From: Dillenia suffruticosa
Taxonomy: Eukaryota > Streptophyta > Magnoliopsida > Dilleniales > Dilleniaceae
DNA: 64,000 nt
Assembly: GCA_033439265.1 (NCBI GenBank)
Contig: JAVTVX010000010.1
Span: 4,526,001-4,590,000, forward strand
Direction: 5' to 3'
Part shown: positions 46,442 through 58,518 of the stretch, one piece after another
Layout of the letters: each line of letters starts with the position of its first letter
Numbering within the stretch: the first letter of the stretch is position 1
Notes under the pieces: model-generated
Told to the model about the DNA's origin: nothing
The model's database searches: none
What the model saw: only the letters and a program-made list of their open reading frames with translations
Program-made: the position numbers and the translations under genes

Positions 46442-48489
46442 GATTAATTATTTTTTCTATAATTAAATACATTCCCGTTGTTAATAATTTTTAAAATTTT
46501 GTATAGAACCTTATGGTTTTTGGTGAAACAAAAACCTTTTTCAATATTAATAAGTTTTCTTTTTACTAATTATTTTTTATCTTATGTAGACGTCTGCAAT
46601 GGTTTCAAGAGTGTTTTTATAACTGGTCAGACTAACCTATCCGAATGGTTCGATCAGAAATCATTCTATAGTTTATTTTAATTTTCACAATTAAATCAGA
46701 TTAATATTATTTAAAATCGATCAAAACTAATAAAATTTATGAATTATTTAAATCGATTTAAAAAAAATATGAATTTTATTTTAATTAAAAATATATAATA
46801 TATAAATTATACGTATGAAATATCGGTGATATCATCTAGTTCATAAAATAATCCGATTGATCCGATCAATAAACTAATGAAACGGTGAATTGGCTGAATT
46901 ATTTAGTTTGGTTTTGAGAACATTGGTTTCAAGGTATGAGAAGAAATAATATATACCGTATAATTTAAAAATAATAGAGTCAAAAAAGATAGTATCATAT
47001 ATTATGGCAAAGGTTAACCCATTGTCAAAATCCAACCCACTTAAGTTTTTTTTCCTTTAATACCAAAAATCTGGGAATTATTTCTATTTTAACAACAATG
47101 AGAAAATTCAAAATCCGGATAACCCCCTCAAAATTCTTTGAATTATATCACACCTATTTTATATTTTCTTAGGGTTTTATTCATTGTTTTATCTTTGATT
47201 TTGTGAGACCTGTGCTTGTAAAATAGTATTATGTAAAATAAATGGTGGCCCCAGGGGGAGGGTGTGCCGTGGGCCATGATACTTTCAAATAACAAATCAA
47301 GATAAATAAAATCGTTGGTTCTCCTAAATTTTTAATAAGATGGGACAATTATTTTCTACCATCGGCTATAATTTTCTCCATTTGGTTAAACAAATCTTGG
47401 GTCCATGGAGGCTTTTTGTTTCTTCTGCTAAAGTCTATTTCTAACTCATACCGTTAGTGTAAAGTATAATATATTTTTTTTATTATACAGGTATTCGAAC
47501 CTGAAATCATCAAGTTCGGGACGAAAAATTGTAAATAAAGTATAATATTTCAGAACACAAGATTAAAGCAAAATCACAAAACAAACTTAAAATGATTTTC
47601 TTTTTTTATGATTTAAATTGGGCTAATACTTATCAATTTTCACATATAAAACTAAAAAAAATAAATAAATAATACAAATATTATTAAATCTCACGAACCA
47701 AATGCAATGTTAGGAAAAGTAATCTGTACCATGATTTTACTATATAAGGTACAAATTTCATGGTAATTTTCATAATAAGAAAATAAAACCTATACTATAA
47801 ATGGGTGTCACTGTTGAGAAATATGTCTTTATTTAATATACATACCTATATATATGTATAAATTTCAGTATTTTTTGATAGGAAAATTTTGTTTTTAGCC
47901 TTTTTATTACATTAGAAAATATACTGCTGATTTTTCTTCATTAGATCCTCAATAACCGTTACAATTTTATGATCCTCAGGGGCGTGAACCTTGTTTGCTA
48001 AAGAAATGATGGCATTATTGGGGGCACCGAGACCATTATGGCACAAGAATGAGAGCTAAATAATTTTGGCTTTGACGTATTTTAAATAATAATAATAATA
48101 ACATTTTATATAGTAAATGGTAATATTATTTGAATCTGATGGTACAAAATCCGACAATCCATAACCATTAAATTCATGAACTACTGCCTCCATTAGGTCA
48201 CAATTGCAAAGTCCACGAACTACCAAGTGACCACTCAACAAACACCTAAAACGACCGAGCAGGTGCTCAGTCAAACTCTCTTGATTAAATCTCTCAGCCA
48301 TTACTGAGTGATTTTTCACTGAACAATTATCGAGTTACATCTCTATTAAGCAAGTCAAGATCATGATCACAAGAAATATGAATTTCCTATAATATCATCC
48401 TACAAGAAAAGAAATCTTTATAATAATTTGAATCTCTTAATCTCAAAAAATCCTAAATCTCCTAAATATTTTTTATTACAATTTTTATA
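46442..48489. other. AT-rich intergenic DNA
   Basis: Both strands read. Only short chance ORFs, A/T runs and no repeat with clear ends. A minus-strand ORF at 48056-48319 has no recognisable motif and ends in a run of Tyr from a TAA microsatellite. Confidence 0.5.
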
Positions 48490-48559
48490 ATTTCAAAAGA
48501 TTTCTAGTGATTTATGCGTGAGGTAACTAGGGAACACATTTAGACATTCATGTATAAGT

Positions 48560-49190
48560 CACTGTTCTATTGCAAAATATTTTGCTATGACAGGAGAATC
48601 TCATCAAAACATACTCCTTGAAATACCCCAATTGAAAATGGCAGATGCATATGATGGAAACTTATTCATTCCGGACCTTGCCCCAGCATAGAATGCCTGA
48701 TTTTGGTATCATTGAACTATTGAAGATTCTCAGATATCATGTAGAAGAAGAGTTTGAGTTTCTGAGCCTTTTCCTCATATGATGGGAATCTATCCATTGC
48801 ATTTAGAATCATAGCTCCCATCTTGGCATATCAATTAAACTATTATTGCAAACAAACTACCCATTTTGACATTTCATCTAGATATTCTAAAACAAATTAA
48901 GAATCAAATTTCATTTCAAAGACTAACAAAGCCGATATTTTTAATACACAAAACGAACTCAAAACACAATACTGCAATAAAATAAAATAAAAAATATGCC
49001 ACATTCCTCGTTTCAAGATTTCGGAGAACAATGATTCTGCCTGTAGAGTGCCATTATCATCTCGAATTGGTACCTTTTGATTCATTGGGGGATACTTCTT
49101 CTCGTTAATCGAATCAATTTTAGTGATTCCCAAAGACTGAAGCTTGTCCTAGCTTTTTAGGAGATTCAATTTAGGACACGTGACTTAACA
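48560..49190 (-). pseudogene. Unidentified exon-like remnants on the minus strand
   Basis: Two stretches with coding character: about 49136-48983 (LGITKIDSINEKKYPPMNQK, VPIRDDNGTLQAESLFSEIL) and about 48838-48730 (KMGAMILNAMDRFPSYEEKA, QKLKLFFYMISENLQ) followed by a stop. An intron-like stretch ending ttttattgcag (near 48976) separates them. I do not recognise the protein. The stop and the loss of frame after 48730 suggest a decayed gene piece. Confidence 0.3.
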
Positions 49191-49244
49191 ACAAAATCTA
49201 CAATCGGTTAATAATGCAGTTATGGAAATAATCGAACTCCCACA

Positions 49245-49328
49245 TTTAAAACTCAATGCAGGATTAAATTAAAAAAATGGATAAACATTTAAAACTCAAT
49301 GCAGGATTAAATAAAAAAATGGATAAAT
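49245..49328. repeat. Recent tandem duplication, unit about 42 bp
   Basis: 'catttaaaactcaatgcagg...aaaaaaatggataaa' appears twice in direct succession. The copies differ by a single-base indel, so the event is young. Confidence 0.9.
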
Positions 49329-52300
49329 TGTTTTGAACCGTCTAGCCATTTATCCTAAGAAGTAAATTTTTGTAAAAATTCACCATGGGGTGTATAAGGT
49401 ATGTTAAAAATCAACCTAACAACTAACCCCTTGTTGGTCCCATAACCATACACCCATAACATTTTTAATTCAAATCTTGTGTATGACCCAAATAAACGTC
49501 AAATTTTTTTTTTTTTACTTTTTTAAGATATAATTTAAATCAAATTAGTTTTAATCAAACACAGTAGGTACAGCATATTATTAAAAAAAACAAAAATAAA
49601 AACAAAAAACAAAAAACACAATCAACCTAAGGTGTTAGACATAAATTGTGTCGCCGTGATTGAAGCAATTCAATGCACCATTTTAGTGTACCCTTGATAA
49701 CTTCAATACCCCTCATTTGGTCTTACAAACAAATTAGGAAGTAACAATTATTCTAGATTTGTCATTGATATTGACAATTCATTTTATAATCAGTTATTGG
49801 AGATAAAATTTGTAGCATCGAGGGGGTAAAGCTTGTGCTCAAAAATTTTTTTCATAAAAAAAATAAAAAATAAAAAATAAAAAATAAAGGAATCACCTAT
49901 CACCTGCAAGGATCACGAACACCAAGTCTAATCAATTTCGAAGTGGGTGCTAATGATCCATGAAGAAGAATTTGTACCATGTTAAAATGGAAAGCAGAAA
50001 CAAACAAAACAAAAAGCACTTGGTACACATAAAATATCTGACATTGTTATTTGGTGAGTCTGCATCATAAAAGGAAGTTTCCAAGAAAGAAAGAAGACAC
50101 ATAGACAAAATGCCTAGCCAAAAGCACAATAGGAAGAGATTATTTCAAATTGCTTCAACTGATGTCTTCCTTTAATCCTAAACCGCACAGCCCTCCTTCA
50201 CCTGCAAATAACATAATCGCATTATCAAAAACAATACATGTAGAAATTAACAAACCATACATCACGAGGTGAAATGAGGCAGTTACACAAGCGAAAACAG
50301 CAGAAAAAATTTGAATCAAGAGCTCACAGGTAGGACCCACCAAGCCAATTTATCTAGACAGTGGGTGATTGAAAGGCCTTGGATCGGTAACTACAAACTC
50401 AAGAAAGTTCCAGTACTAACATATATTCATTCATGCATCTGAAGTGCTCGGATGATGTAGTCTTCTACTTCTACACCATTCTAAAACTATTTGGGGAGAA
50501 CATACAATCTTTCAAATACACCTCACAGGATCACGGTGGGGGAAGGGACCCGAAATGATATGCCTCATCCTCCTGTGATACTTCTTGTAACTGCATCTAC
50601 CCAAAAAGGGACACTCTATATATCTAAAGTATGTCAGCACAAGATGATATTGCATATATTCCAGCAGTACAACTAAATAATCTTCATTTTCAATTAGAGA
50701 GAGAGAGAGAGATTCCTGCATTTCTCCTAACATATCTCACGACTCAAACCTACCTGGTACTGAGTTGAAAAGAAAAAAATACTTCCTCTGTTTTTCCAAC
50801 TCATAACTAAGTGGCATGTTAAGAACATCAAGATTCAAGAATTAATAATATGGACTTGGAATCCTGATCGAGGTCAACAAATAGACACGGAATGCAAATA
50901 ACAAGAAGGCACAAACACAAGTTCATGGCTAATTCAAAATAGGACATACATGGAACAAATATGATGACTTGACCCTAATAGAATTGTTTGGGATTCAGGG
51001 GTGAAAGAAATAATTTTATCTACTAAATATATCAATTATTCAATCAAAAAGAAATCCAAAATTAACTGAGTTGTATAGTGATGTCAATCAAAAGTATTGA
51101 AGCCTTCAATGGTCAGCATCGGTCTACAAAAAGGAATTAGATTATCTTTTAGCTTCATGCAGCATTCAAGCAATCTAAGAAACAAAACTACATAGTTCTG
51201 AAGATCATGTTAAAGTGATAGAAGATCTATACAGAAGGGAGTGGAAACAACAAAGGGGGACAAAAAAGAAAAATGACCCATAAATAGAACTAACTCTTCA
51301 AGGAAAAACGAAGGACTACCATGGAAAATGCTGGTGAACGGTGCCCAATTCAGAATATGCCAGTCATTCAACAGAAAATTTGTTAAGACAGAAATGCTAA
51401 TAACTCCCGAAACACACACCCCCCTGTAATTAGGCATCTCATTCCCAGACATGTTTCAAAGAGGGTAAAAGGATGGATAGGGAAAAAAAAAATCATTTGT
51501 AAATTCATTCACCATAAGAACACTATCACTTTGTGACGTGCTAAAAAGATCACAAACTCATTCCATAGCATTCACAACAACAACAACAACAACAACAACA
51601 ATCTGAGCCATAATCCCAACAATTTGGGGTCGGCCATTTAAGAGACAAGTATAAGAAAATAATAACAACAATAAAATGAATAGATAAAAAATAAATATGA
51701 TAGTTTTGTGCAGATTCTTCAACGCCATTCATTCCTATCCAATGTCATCCTCTCATCTAAACCCTTAATTATCATGTTATTACAGATAACTTGCATCCAA
51801 GTTTTAGCGATCTACCTCCACAGCGTTCACAACTTTAAAAATAAAATAAAATAAAATAAAATAAAAGCAAGTCAGCAGCAAGTGTCCACTTTTTCAGTCT
51901 TAAAAAACATAAAATCAAGAAGGGAGAAGAGTTGGATTATTGACTCCCCAAATCAGCAAATAAAAGAGTCCTGTGTGTGATTTATCAAATCTTGTTGAAC
52001 TAAAAATTTAAATCACTTATTACTGGGTTGAGGAATAGGCCACAACAACTTGCAACAGGGCACAGTAGAAAAGGGCGCAAAAGTGGCCGCGATCTCTCCA
52101 TCAGTGATCAGTGCAACGACTATAGCATAGGCAGCACGTCTAAGTATATACTACAACTTACCAGTCAAAACCTCCAATTAGAGAAAAGTCACAACATTTC
52201 TAAAAATCAACACAGTGCCATTAAAGAAGCAGCATGACAGCTACCCCTAATTACTTGTGAAGAATTCCTGAATCCTACAAACGGTTGAATTTACTACAAA

Positions 52301-52812
52301 AATTCTAACTAAAAAACCTCTTCTAAGTTCATCCTACTGCACATTGTACTAAAATGTTGTTCTCTTACAACATCCTTGTGTGAAATGAAGAGTCAAATTG
52401 GACTCGTGTCTTAAACAATTTAAATTCACAAAGTGACACTTGATATTCGTTTCGTATAGTTAAATATAACTTTGAATCTATGAAAAAAAAAATCATTTCT
52501 GTGCATTTCTCGAGAGTTCTACCAGTAAATATCATATTAGATGAATAACTGCAGCTCACCCCCACCCAAAAAAAGAAAAACAAAATATTAGTCATATAAA
52601 GGGGTCGGCGAATTACGAACATAATTAACGCAAAGGCATGACTTTAAACAACATATGATTACAAACAAAAAACTAGAGGACACCAACACAATGTAGAATA
52701 AAACCACGTGATTTCATAAGTGGGTAGCCATGAGTTACAAACAAAAACATAAGAAAAATGGTTGCACTTCTATAAAGTAATAAAGAAATTACCAAGAGAG
52801 AGAAAGAGAGAG
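49329..52812. other. Intergenic DNA 3' of the cystatin; no gene recognised
   Basis: Both strands read for domains. Short ORFs (for example 50155-50343 minus, 51210-51452 minus) show no family motif. Small A-rich pentamer arrays occur at 49862-49888 and 51841-51865. The 3' UTR of the cystatin probably lies in the last few hundred bases. Confidence 0.45.
51572..51830. repeat. (CAA)n microsatellite followed by a LINE/SINE-tail-like repeat
   Basis: About ten ACA/CAA units (51572-51601) run into 'atctgagccataatcccaacaatttggggtcggcc', a phrase of the kind found at the 3' tails of plant non-LTR retroposons (…tttggggtcggct…), and similarity of this type continues to about 51830. Class assignment rests on remembered motif style, not on an alignment. 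Confidence 0.45.
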
Positions 52813-53304
52813 CTAGGCAGATTGATCGGCAGGGACATCACCAATAAGCTTGAAATCTTGAAGCTCCTTGAAGTTCATCCAGGGCTTCACCCACACCTTC
52901 GCTTCATATACTTTCTTCGTGTCCCCATCGGTTGCCTCCAGGGTTATATAGTACATAGTTCCCGCAACAACCTGCTCTTTCGAGTTCACTACCTTCCCAA
53001 ATTGTAGCAATGCATTCTGCAAATTTGAAACTATTATAAATCAAAATATATATAAATCCATATATATAAAATATATCCTCAACATCATCATCTTCGACTT
53101 TCAATTGCAATTTGAAGCCCACAATTAATTTCATAGAAAGTTTAGGTTGTTGAACGTAGAAATTGGAAACCCTAATTCTAAAAAGTTAAGGAAATAGGAA
53201 ACCTCTTTCTTGTTGTGTTCGTCAACAGCAAAGCAAGCAAGGCTATCGATCTCCAAACTGTTCTCATTTCCCTTGGATTCCGTAATTCCTCCCACAGTTG
53301 CCAT
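52813..53304 (-). CDS. Phytocystatin (cysteine proteinase inhibitor), two exons, 101 aa
   Basis: Exon 1 53304-53203 ([34 protein letters not shown]), donor GAG|gtttcc. Exon 2 53016-52813 after ...tttgcag, starting [19 protein letters not shown] and ending VPADQSA-TAG. It totals 101 residues, the length of single-domain plant cystatins. Inhibitory elements are all present: the N-terminal GG (residues 5-6), the QVVAG loop, and the Pro-Trp of the second hairpin (VKPWMNF). The plant signature L-A-R-F-A-V-x-E-H-N reads [10 protein letters not shown], with Cys in place of Arg. No signal peptide, so cytosolic. It blocks papain-like (C1A) proteases in senescence and defence. The ATG is preceded by a CT/GA run typical of a leader. 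Confidence 0.93.
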
Positions 53305-53307
53305 TGC

Positions 53308-53308
53308 G

Positions 53309-53339
<31 letters not shown>

Positions 53340-53340
53340 G
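53308..53340. repeat. CT/GA-rich tract in the cystatin 5' UTR
   Basis: A (CT)n run on the plus strand, thus (GA)n in the transcript sense, directly upstream of the start codon. Confidence 0.85.
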
Positions 53341-53559
53341 TTTCGATGTTGTGGAAATTATAATACGAACCGCCTCCAAACCAAAACCTTTATTTATAGA
53401 ATTAAGAAAGAGAGGGGAAGGAGAAGAAAGGTCAAAGAAATGATGCGATGTGAGGTGAGAAAATTTAATGGATTCCCATCCGGAATGACAAAATATTTAT
53501 AATCTTTTTATAAATTAATTGTTTTATATTATTATAAATAATAATAGTTATTGAAAATA

Positions 53560-54600
53560 GTTTAACTTCTATATTTATAATTTTTTATAAATTAATTTTT
53601 TATACATCAAGAAAATTCAAATTTAAATTCGAGATTTCTAATGTTAAAAAAATTGGCATAACTTTGATATCATATAAAAATATAAAATAATAGAGATAGA
53701 TGAATATAATTATAATATTATATTAGAGATGGAGTGCAATATAAGACTATAAAATCTAATATTCAATTGTCTCCATAAATTATTAAAATAAATTAGATTT
53801 ATATAAAAAACCCATTACAATAAATATAGAAATAATTATAAATATAAAAAGATAAAAATATGAATTAAATATGTATCAAAATCAAATCAATTATTAATTT
53901 GATTTTAATATATAATATATTCTTTAAAATCTCCTCAAATTCAATATACTACAATGAAAACCACTCAACTTTGAAAATAGAGGATTTAAAATTCAATGGG
54001 TGTTTTTGCAATCCTGGTGCTGATTCTGGATTCTGGATTTGGCTCCAACTCTTGATCTGACTCCGACTTTGGTTCGAGCCCTAGGTCCTGGCTTTGAGTT
54101 CCGACAAACTCGGGATATGACTCTTGGCTCTTGGCTTCGGTGTTGGCTTTGGCGTTGGCTTTGACTTTAGCTCTAGCTGATCTAGTTCTAACATTGGTTT
54201 TACTGCTGGATGCACATGTAGGTGCGGGAATAATCTTTTTTGTAAAAAGAATTGTGATACTATATTTTAAAAAATAAAGACATGATTTTGATATCATCTA
54301 GAAATATAAATTAATAATTTAAAAATGATATGAATAATAAAGAAAAACAAATATAGTTGTGGATTGTGGTACTATTATAGAGGTGAAAAGTAATATAATA
54401 ATACGAAACCTAATAATCAATTGTTTCTATAAATTATTACAATAAATTGAATTTATATTAAAAATTTATTGTAATAAATATAAAAACAGATATAGACATA
54501 GAAAATAAAAATTTAAAAATTTAAAAATATTTATCAAAATTAAATTAATTAAAAAATAAAAATGTTGATTTGATTTTGATAATAGATTTTTTAATATTTA
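53560..54600. repeat. Pair of diverged direct repeats around a 350-bp hexamer-rich core
   Basis: 53640-53920 and 54270-54590 share, in order, 'tttgatatcat-tagaaatataaa', 'gtgcaatataagac/gtaatataataatacgaaacc', 'taatattcaattgt-tccataaattatta-aataaatt', 'acaataaatata'. Between them 54000-54190 is a degenerate hexamer array around TTGGCT/CTCCGA. Length and layout would fit a terminal-repeat retrotransposon in miniature, but no primer-binding site was found. Confidence 0.45.
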
Positions 54601-54716
54601 AGCAAAATGAAGCCCTTTGCAAATATATATATATTTTTTAATATAAAAGAATCTTTATATAAAATAAATTGAAACAATTGCTTCCCGACATCCTTTCTTT
54701 TGCTTGAGAAAACCCA

Positions 54717-54800
54717 GCGCCCCCACGCACCCCCCCCCCCTCCCCGGGGGCCGGGGCCGCCGCCGCCCCCGCAGCAGCCGCCGCCCCCCGGCGGGGGTTT
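54717..54800. other. Isolated GC-rich island with C and G runs
   Basis: About 80 bp of nearly pure C/G, including long C runs, CCGCCG repeats and a GGGGG tract, inside DNA that is mostly A/T. Not part of any recognised gene or element. It could be real, G-quadruplex-prone DNA, or a sequencing or assembly artefact. Confidence 0.7.
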
Positions 54801-57800
54801 TAAAGTTAGCTGTGGGGGCAAATGCAACTCTTTCATTTCATAAATGCATTTTTTTTTTTTGGGGGTTGTTTCAAACGAGGCAAAATTTTAATTTTTGGGG
54901 ATAAATACTAGTTTTGAGTTGCAGATAATCACCATTTCAAGCAAAAATGATAAGTATTCTAACAAAAAAATCCCATTTGCGAATAGGTGTTTGTTTTATA
55001 AATGATACAACTACTGGTCAAAGGATTCTATCCAAAGAAGGGTTGACTTGCCTTACCCAAACAAAAAGCTTCGAGCCTAAGATTTTGCCACTTTTTGGCA
55101 ATGGTCAGAGAATGGACATTGCCCGCCCTTTGCACTAATTTGGACCCAAAAAAACCAAATCAAATTTCAGTTTCAGTTTTAAAAATTTAAACTAATACTG
55201 AATTATCACAATTTCAATATAAATATCGAAAGAATTTCATGATTTAATTTAAATTTAATATGAATAAATATAGCTATTATTTATTTGATATTATGATAAT
55301 ATTTTTTATTATAAAATATTCAAATTGAATCTTAATTATTATTTGTTTTATAAATATGCCAAGTTAATGATTTTATAATATGTTTTGACTATTATGCCCC
55401 TTTACGTATGCATTAAGCAATGTGTCTTTTGGGTAGCCCGCGTTCATAGAACACTTGCAAGCATTTGACAATTTGCAAGGCGCACATTTAAGACTTCCAA
55501 TATTTTGCGTCTTATCTTACATTAATTCTCTCCTATTCGATTGAAATTGTGTGCAAGGCAAACCAACGAAAGTTGGTTTAGCACACGAGGGTTTAAAATA
55601 TTTTAATTAGATTTTAAATTGGTATTAAATATTTTAATCAGATTTTAAAATTTAAGAATAATTATATTCAGAGAATTATTATAATATGAACTAGACAAAT
55701 ATTTAAATCGAATAAATTGAAATATAATTCTAAATAATGATTGCTATAACGTAAAATAATCGTGCACAAATCAAATGAACATGAATAGGATTGGTCATTT
55801 TTTCAATTTTGAACATTGAAACTTACACATAATATCACGTTTTTTATTTTTTTTGTAGAAAAAAACATACAACTAAAATTGATTTCTCAACATTAAAAAT
55901 CATTATTTAATAATTATATGGCACGATGAATATTTGCTTAAAACTCACAATATGTTACTTGGTCATTAGCAACTCTCACATGAATTTTGCTTAAATCTCA
56001 AACGCTTTTTCAAATTTGTCTAATATATCTTCAATTTATATTTACATCTATAAAGTGTGTATTTAGCTAATTATTTTGATTGTATTTTATTAAAAATTAA
56101 ATTTTCTATATTACCTTTATATTTTTTATTAACCGTTCTTTTCTTTTTTTTTTTTTTTTTTTATCTCTCTATCACCTGTTTAGATTTGTGACTTGTGAGA
56201 TTATTCATTTTTTTTACATACACTCTTTTATATATTTCTACATTTATTCATTCAAATTTAAACGCAAGTGCGATTCAAAACTAAAGGATTATTTTTTTCA
56301 CAATATGCCCTTATTAAAAAAATAAAATTTTTATATAATCTTTATATATTTTATTAAAATTTTAAATCTCTATCCCTCTATTATGTATCTCTTTTACCTA
56401 TTTGGGCTCTTGTTTCTGAAATTACCCTTTTTTTTTTTAATCACACATTACCCTTTGATATACCTCTATATATATATTCAATAAAACTTAATTATGGACA
56501 CTGGAAACAAAATTACGCCACCGATTTAATTAATGCACGTCTTCCGTCTTCCTTTAATTAGATGATTACGTAAAACTCTTAGATCATAATTAATTTACTT
56601 GAAATTGACTTATATTTAACGTCATTCATAAGATTCTATCTAACAAAACGCAGAAGAAATGATATGAAAAATGGTATTTTGAAAATATGTGAGAAACGGA
56701 AACATGAACATGTATGTAAATATAAAAATATAAAACTTTTTATGTAAATATTAATTATTTTATGAAAGTAATATAATAGTCATCTTTTATAATAAAAATA
56801 TAAAATAATCAAATATATAATTATTTATCATAAAATAAATAATATAAAAATAAAATTATAATTAAAAAAATAAATAATTCATTAAATGTGAAAAATATGT
56901 AAATATAAAAATATAAGAAAATTTATATAAATATTAATTTAATGTATTGAGCCGTTTTGAAAATGAAAAATATTTGAAAAATGAAAAATATTAGTATTGA
57001 GAAATTTCTGTGCATGATTCCGCTCCCATTCTTTTTTTTTTTTTTTTTCATAACTACTGCGATCATGTTTACCAATTTAGCAAGTAATAAAGCCAAGTGG
57101 AGTTTCTCATCAACTCAAACAGAGGGAATAATGCTTTTTCTAAAATTAATAAAAACACATATTATTCTTATTCTTTTTCTTGATAGATATATGAATTTGC
57201 ATATGCATATGTAGATGCAGATATGACATGAAAAGGAAATTACATTTTTTTGTAAAGTGTTTATTTTGTCAAAAGGGTTGTCAATCGAGTTGCTCACTTC
57301 TTAGGAGAATGAGATTTTTTTTTCTCCTTCTTTTATTGTATCAATGCATTTTGTTAATTCTATTTAATTACATCTTATTTCTCTCGATAATAAATAATAA
57401 TAATAATAATAAGGGTTACTCAAGGAATTGTAATTATTCTCAACTTGTTTTAACTTGTCTGTATAATTTTTGTTTTTATTTTTATGTAATACTCTTTTAA
57501 TTTAAATAAACAACTTTTTTATATAAAAATATATAATTTTATAAGTAAAAATAAATCTTTTATAAAAAGAATTAAAATTGTCATTATATTAGTAATTTTA
57601 TTATATTAAAAATATGTTATACAAATTTAATTAAATCTAATTTTTAAAATTTTAAATCTATATCTATATCTATATCTGTATATATAATTAAAGTTTGGCA
57701 ACACATTGTACCACCTTTATTGTGCTTGTCTTCCATTTCTCTCACATTAATGGGGCTAATTTGCTAATTTCCTCCAATCTCTCCACCCAACACACAAAGG

Positions 57801-58518
57801 TAAATTCCATTCCTTTGTTCAATTTGGGTTCAAAGTACACTTCAAGCTCTTCTATTTTAAAGTAAAAACAAAACAATCTTACATTGGGGTGACAAAGCGA
57901 AATAAAAAATAATGAGAATTCAACATAAGTATAATAAAATTTGATGTTGTTACGTGCTAGATAGACGTTTATATATTTTTTTCCTGAAAAAAAAACAAAT
58001 GGCAACAACTATATTTAGAAACTAACAAAATTACATGAAAAATAGTTATAAATTCATATTAAATAGCCATAGTCTAAATTATTATATTATGATTACTATG
58101 TGCAAAAGAAAATTAAAAACACAATTTACTTTTGTACGATATGCATTTTATTTGACAGGCAGAGCTACTATAATGGCAGTGGGATACAAGAAAAAAGGAC
58201 TAATAATAGGTTTTGATAACGAAGAACCAACGAAAACTACCCTTGAACAATGTGACCCTTTGGTTATAACCGCAAAGATAGGATAATTCACTATTAAGTG
58301 AATCTTCATTGATTAAGTAGTCGCTTATGACATTCTCTATTGTAAATCTTTCAAGCGGATGTGCCTTAATCACACTAATGTTCAACCTCACGCTGGGCTG
58401 CTGAAAGGACTCTCTGGTGAATGAGTATATCTTGAAGGCACCATCCATTTCTCATGATCATAGGAACACTCCCTAATCACACAACTATAATGGTTACATT
58501 TAATGTAGTGAATCTAGT
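54801..58518. other. AT-rich intergenic DNA
   Basis: Long A/T tracts, a T run at 56148-56162, a TAA array at 57391-57411 and a short 'tctata' repeat at 57656-57680. 'atgtaaatataaaaatataa' recurs at 56713 and 56897. A minus-strand stretch at 57859-57745 (EELEVYFEPKLNKGMEF, TFVCWVERLEEI) looks faintly exon-like but is unrecognised. No supported gene. Confidence 0.45.

Noticed and set aside
47480..47540. tRNA-like phrase 'ggtattcgaacctgaaatc'
   Set aside because: No acceptor stem or anticodon arm at the right spacing; likely a tRNA-derived repeat remnant or chance.
53986..54297. Minus-strand ORF rich in Ala, Lys, Glu and Pro
   Set aside because: The sequence is a degenerate hexamer array and the apparent protein is its translation.
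54591..54836. Gly/Pro-rich ORF at the GC island
   Set aside because: Produced by C/G homopolymer runs; no start context or homology pattern.
57742..58008. Minus-strand 88-residue ORF
   Set aside because: Only its last 40 residues look exon-like; no family recognised and no splice partner found in AT-rich DNA.
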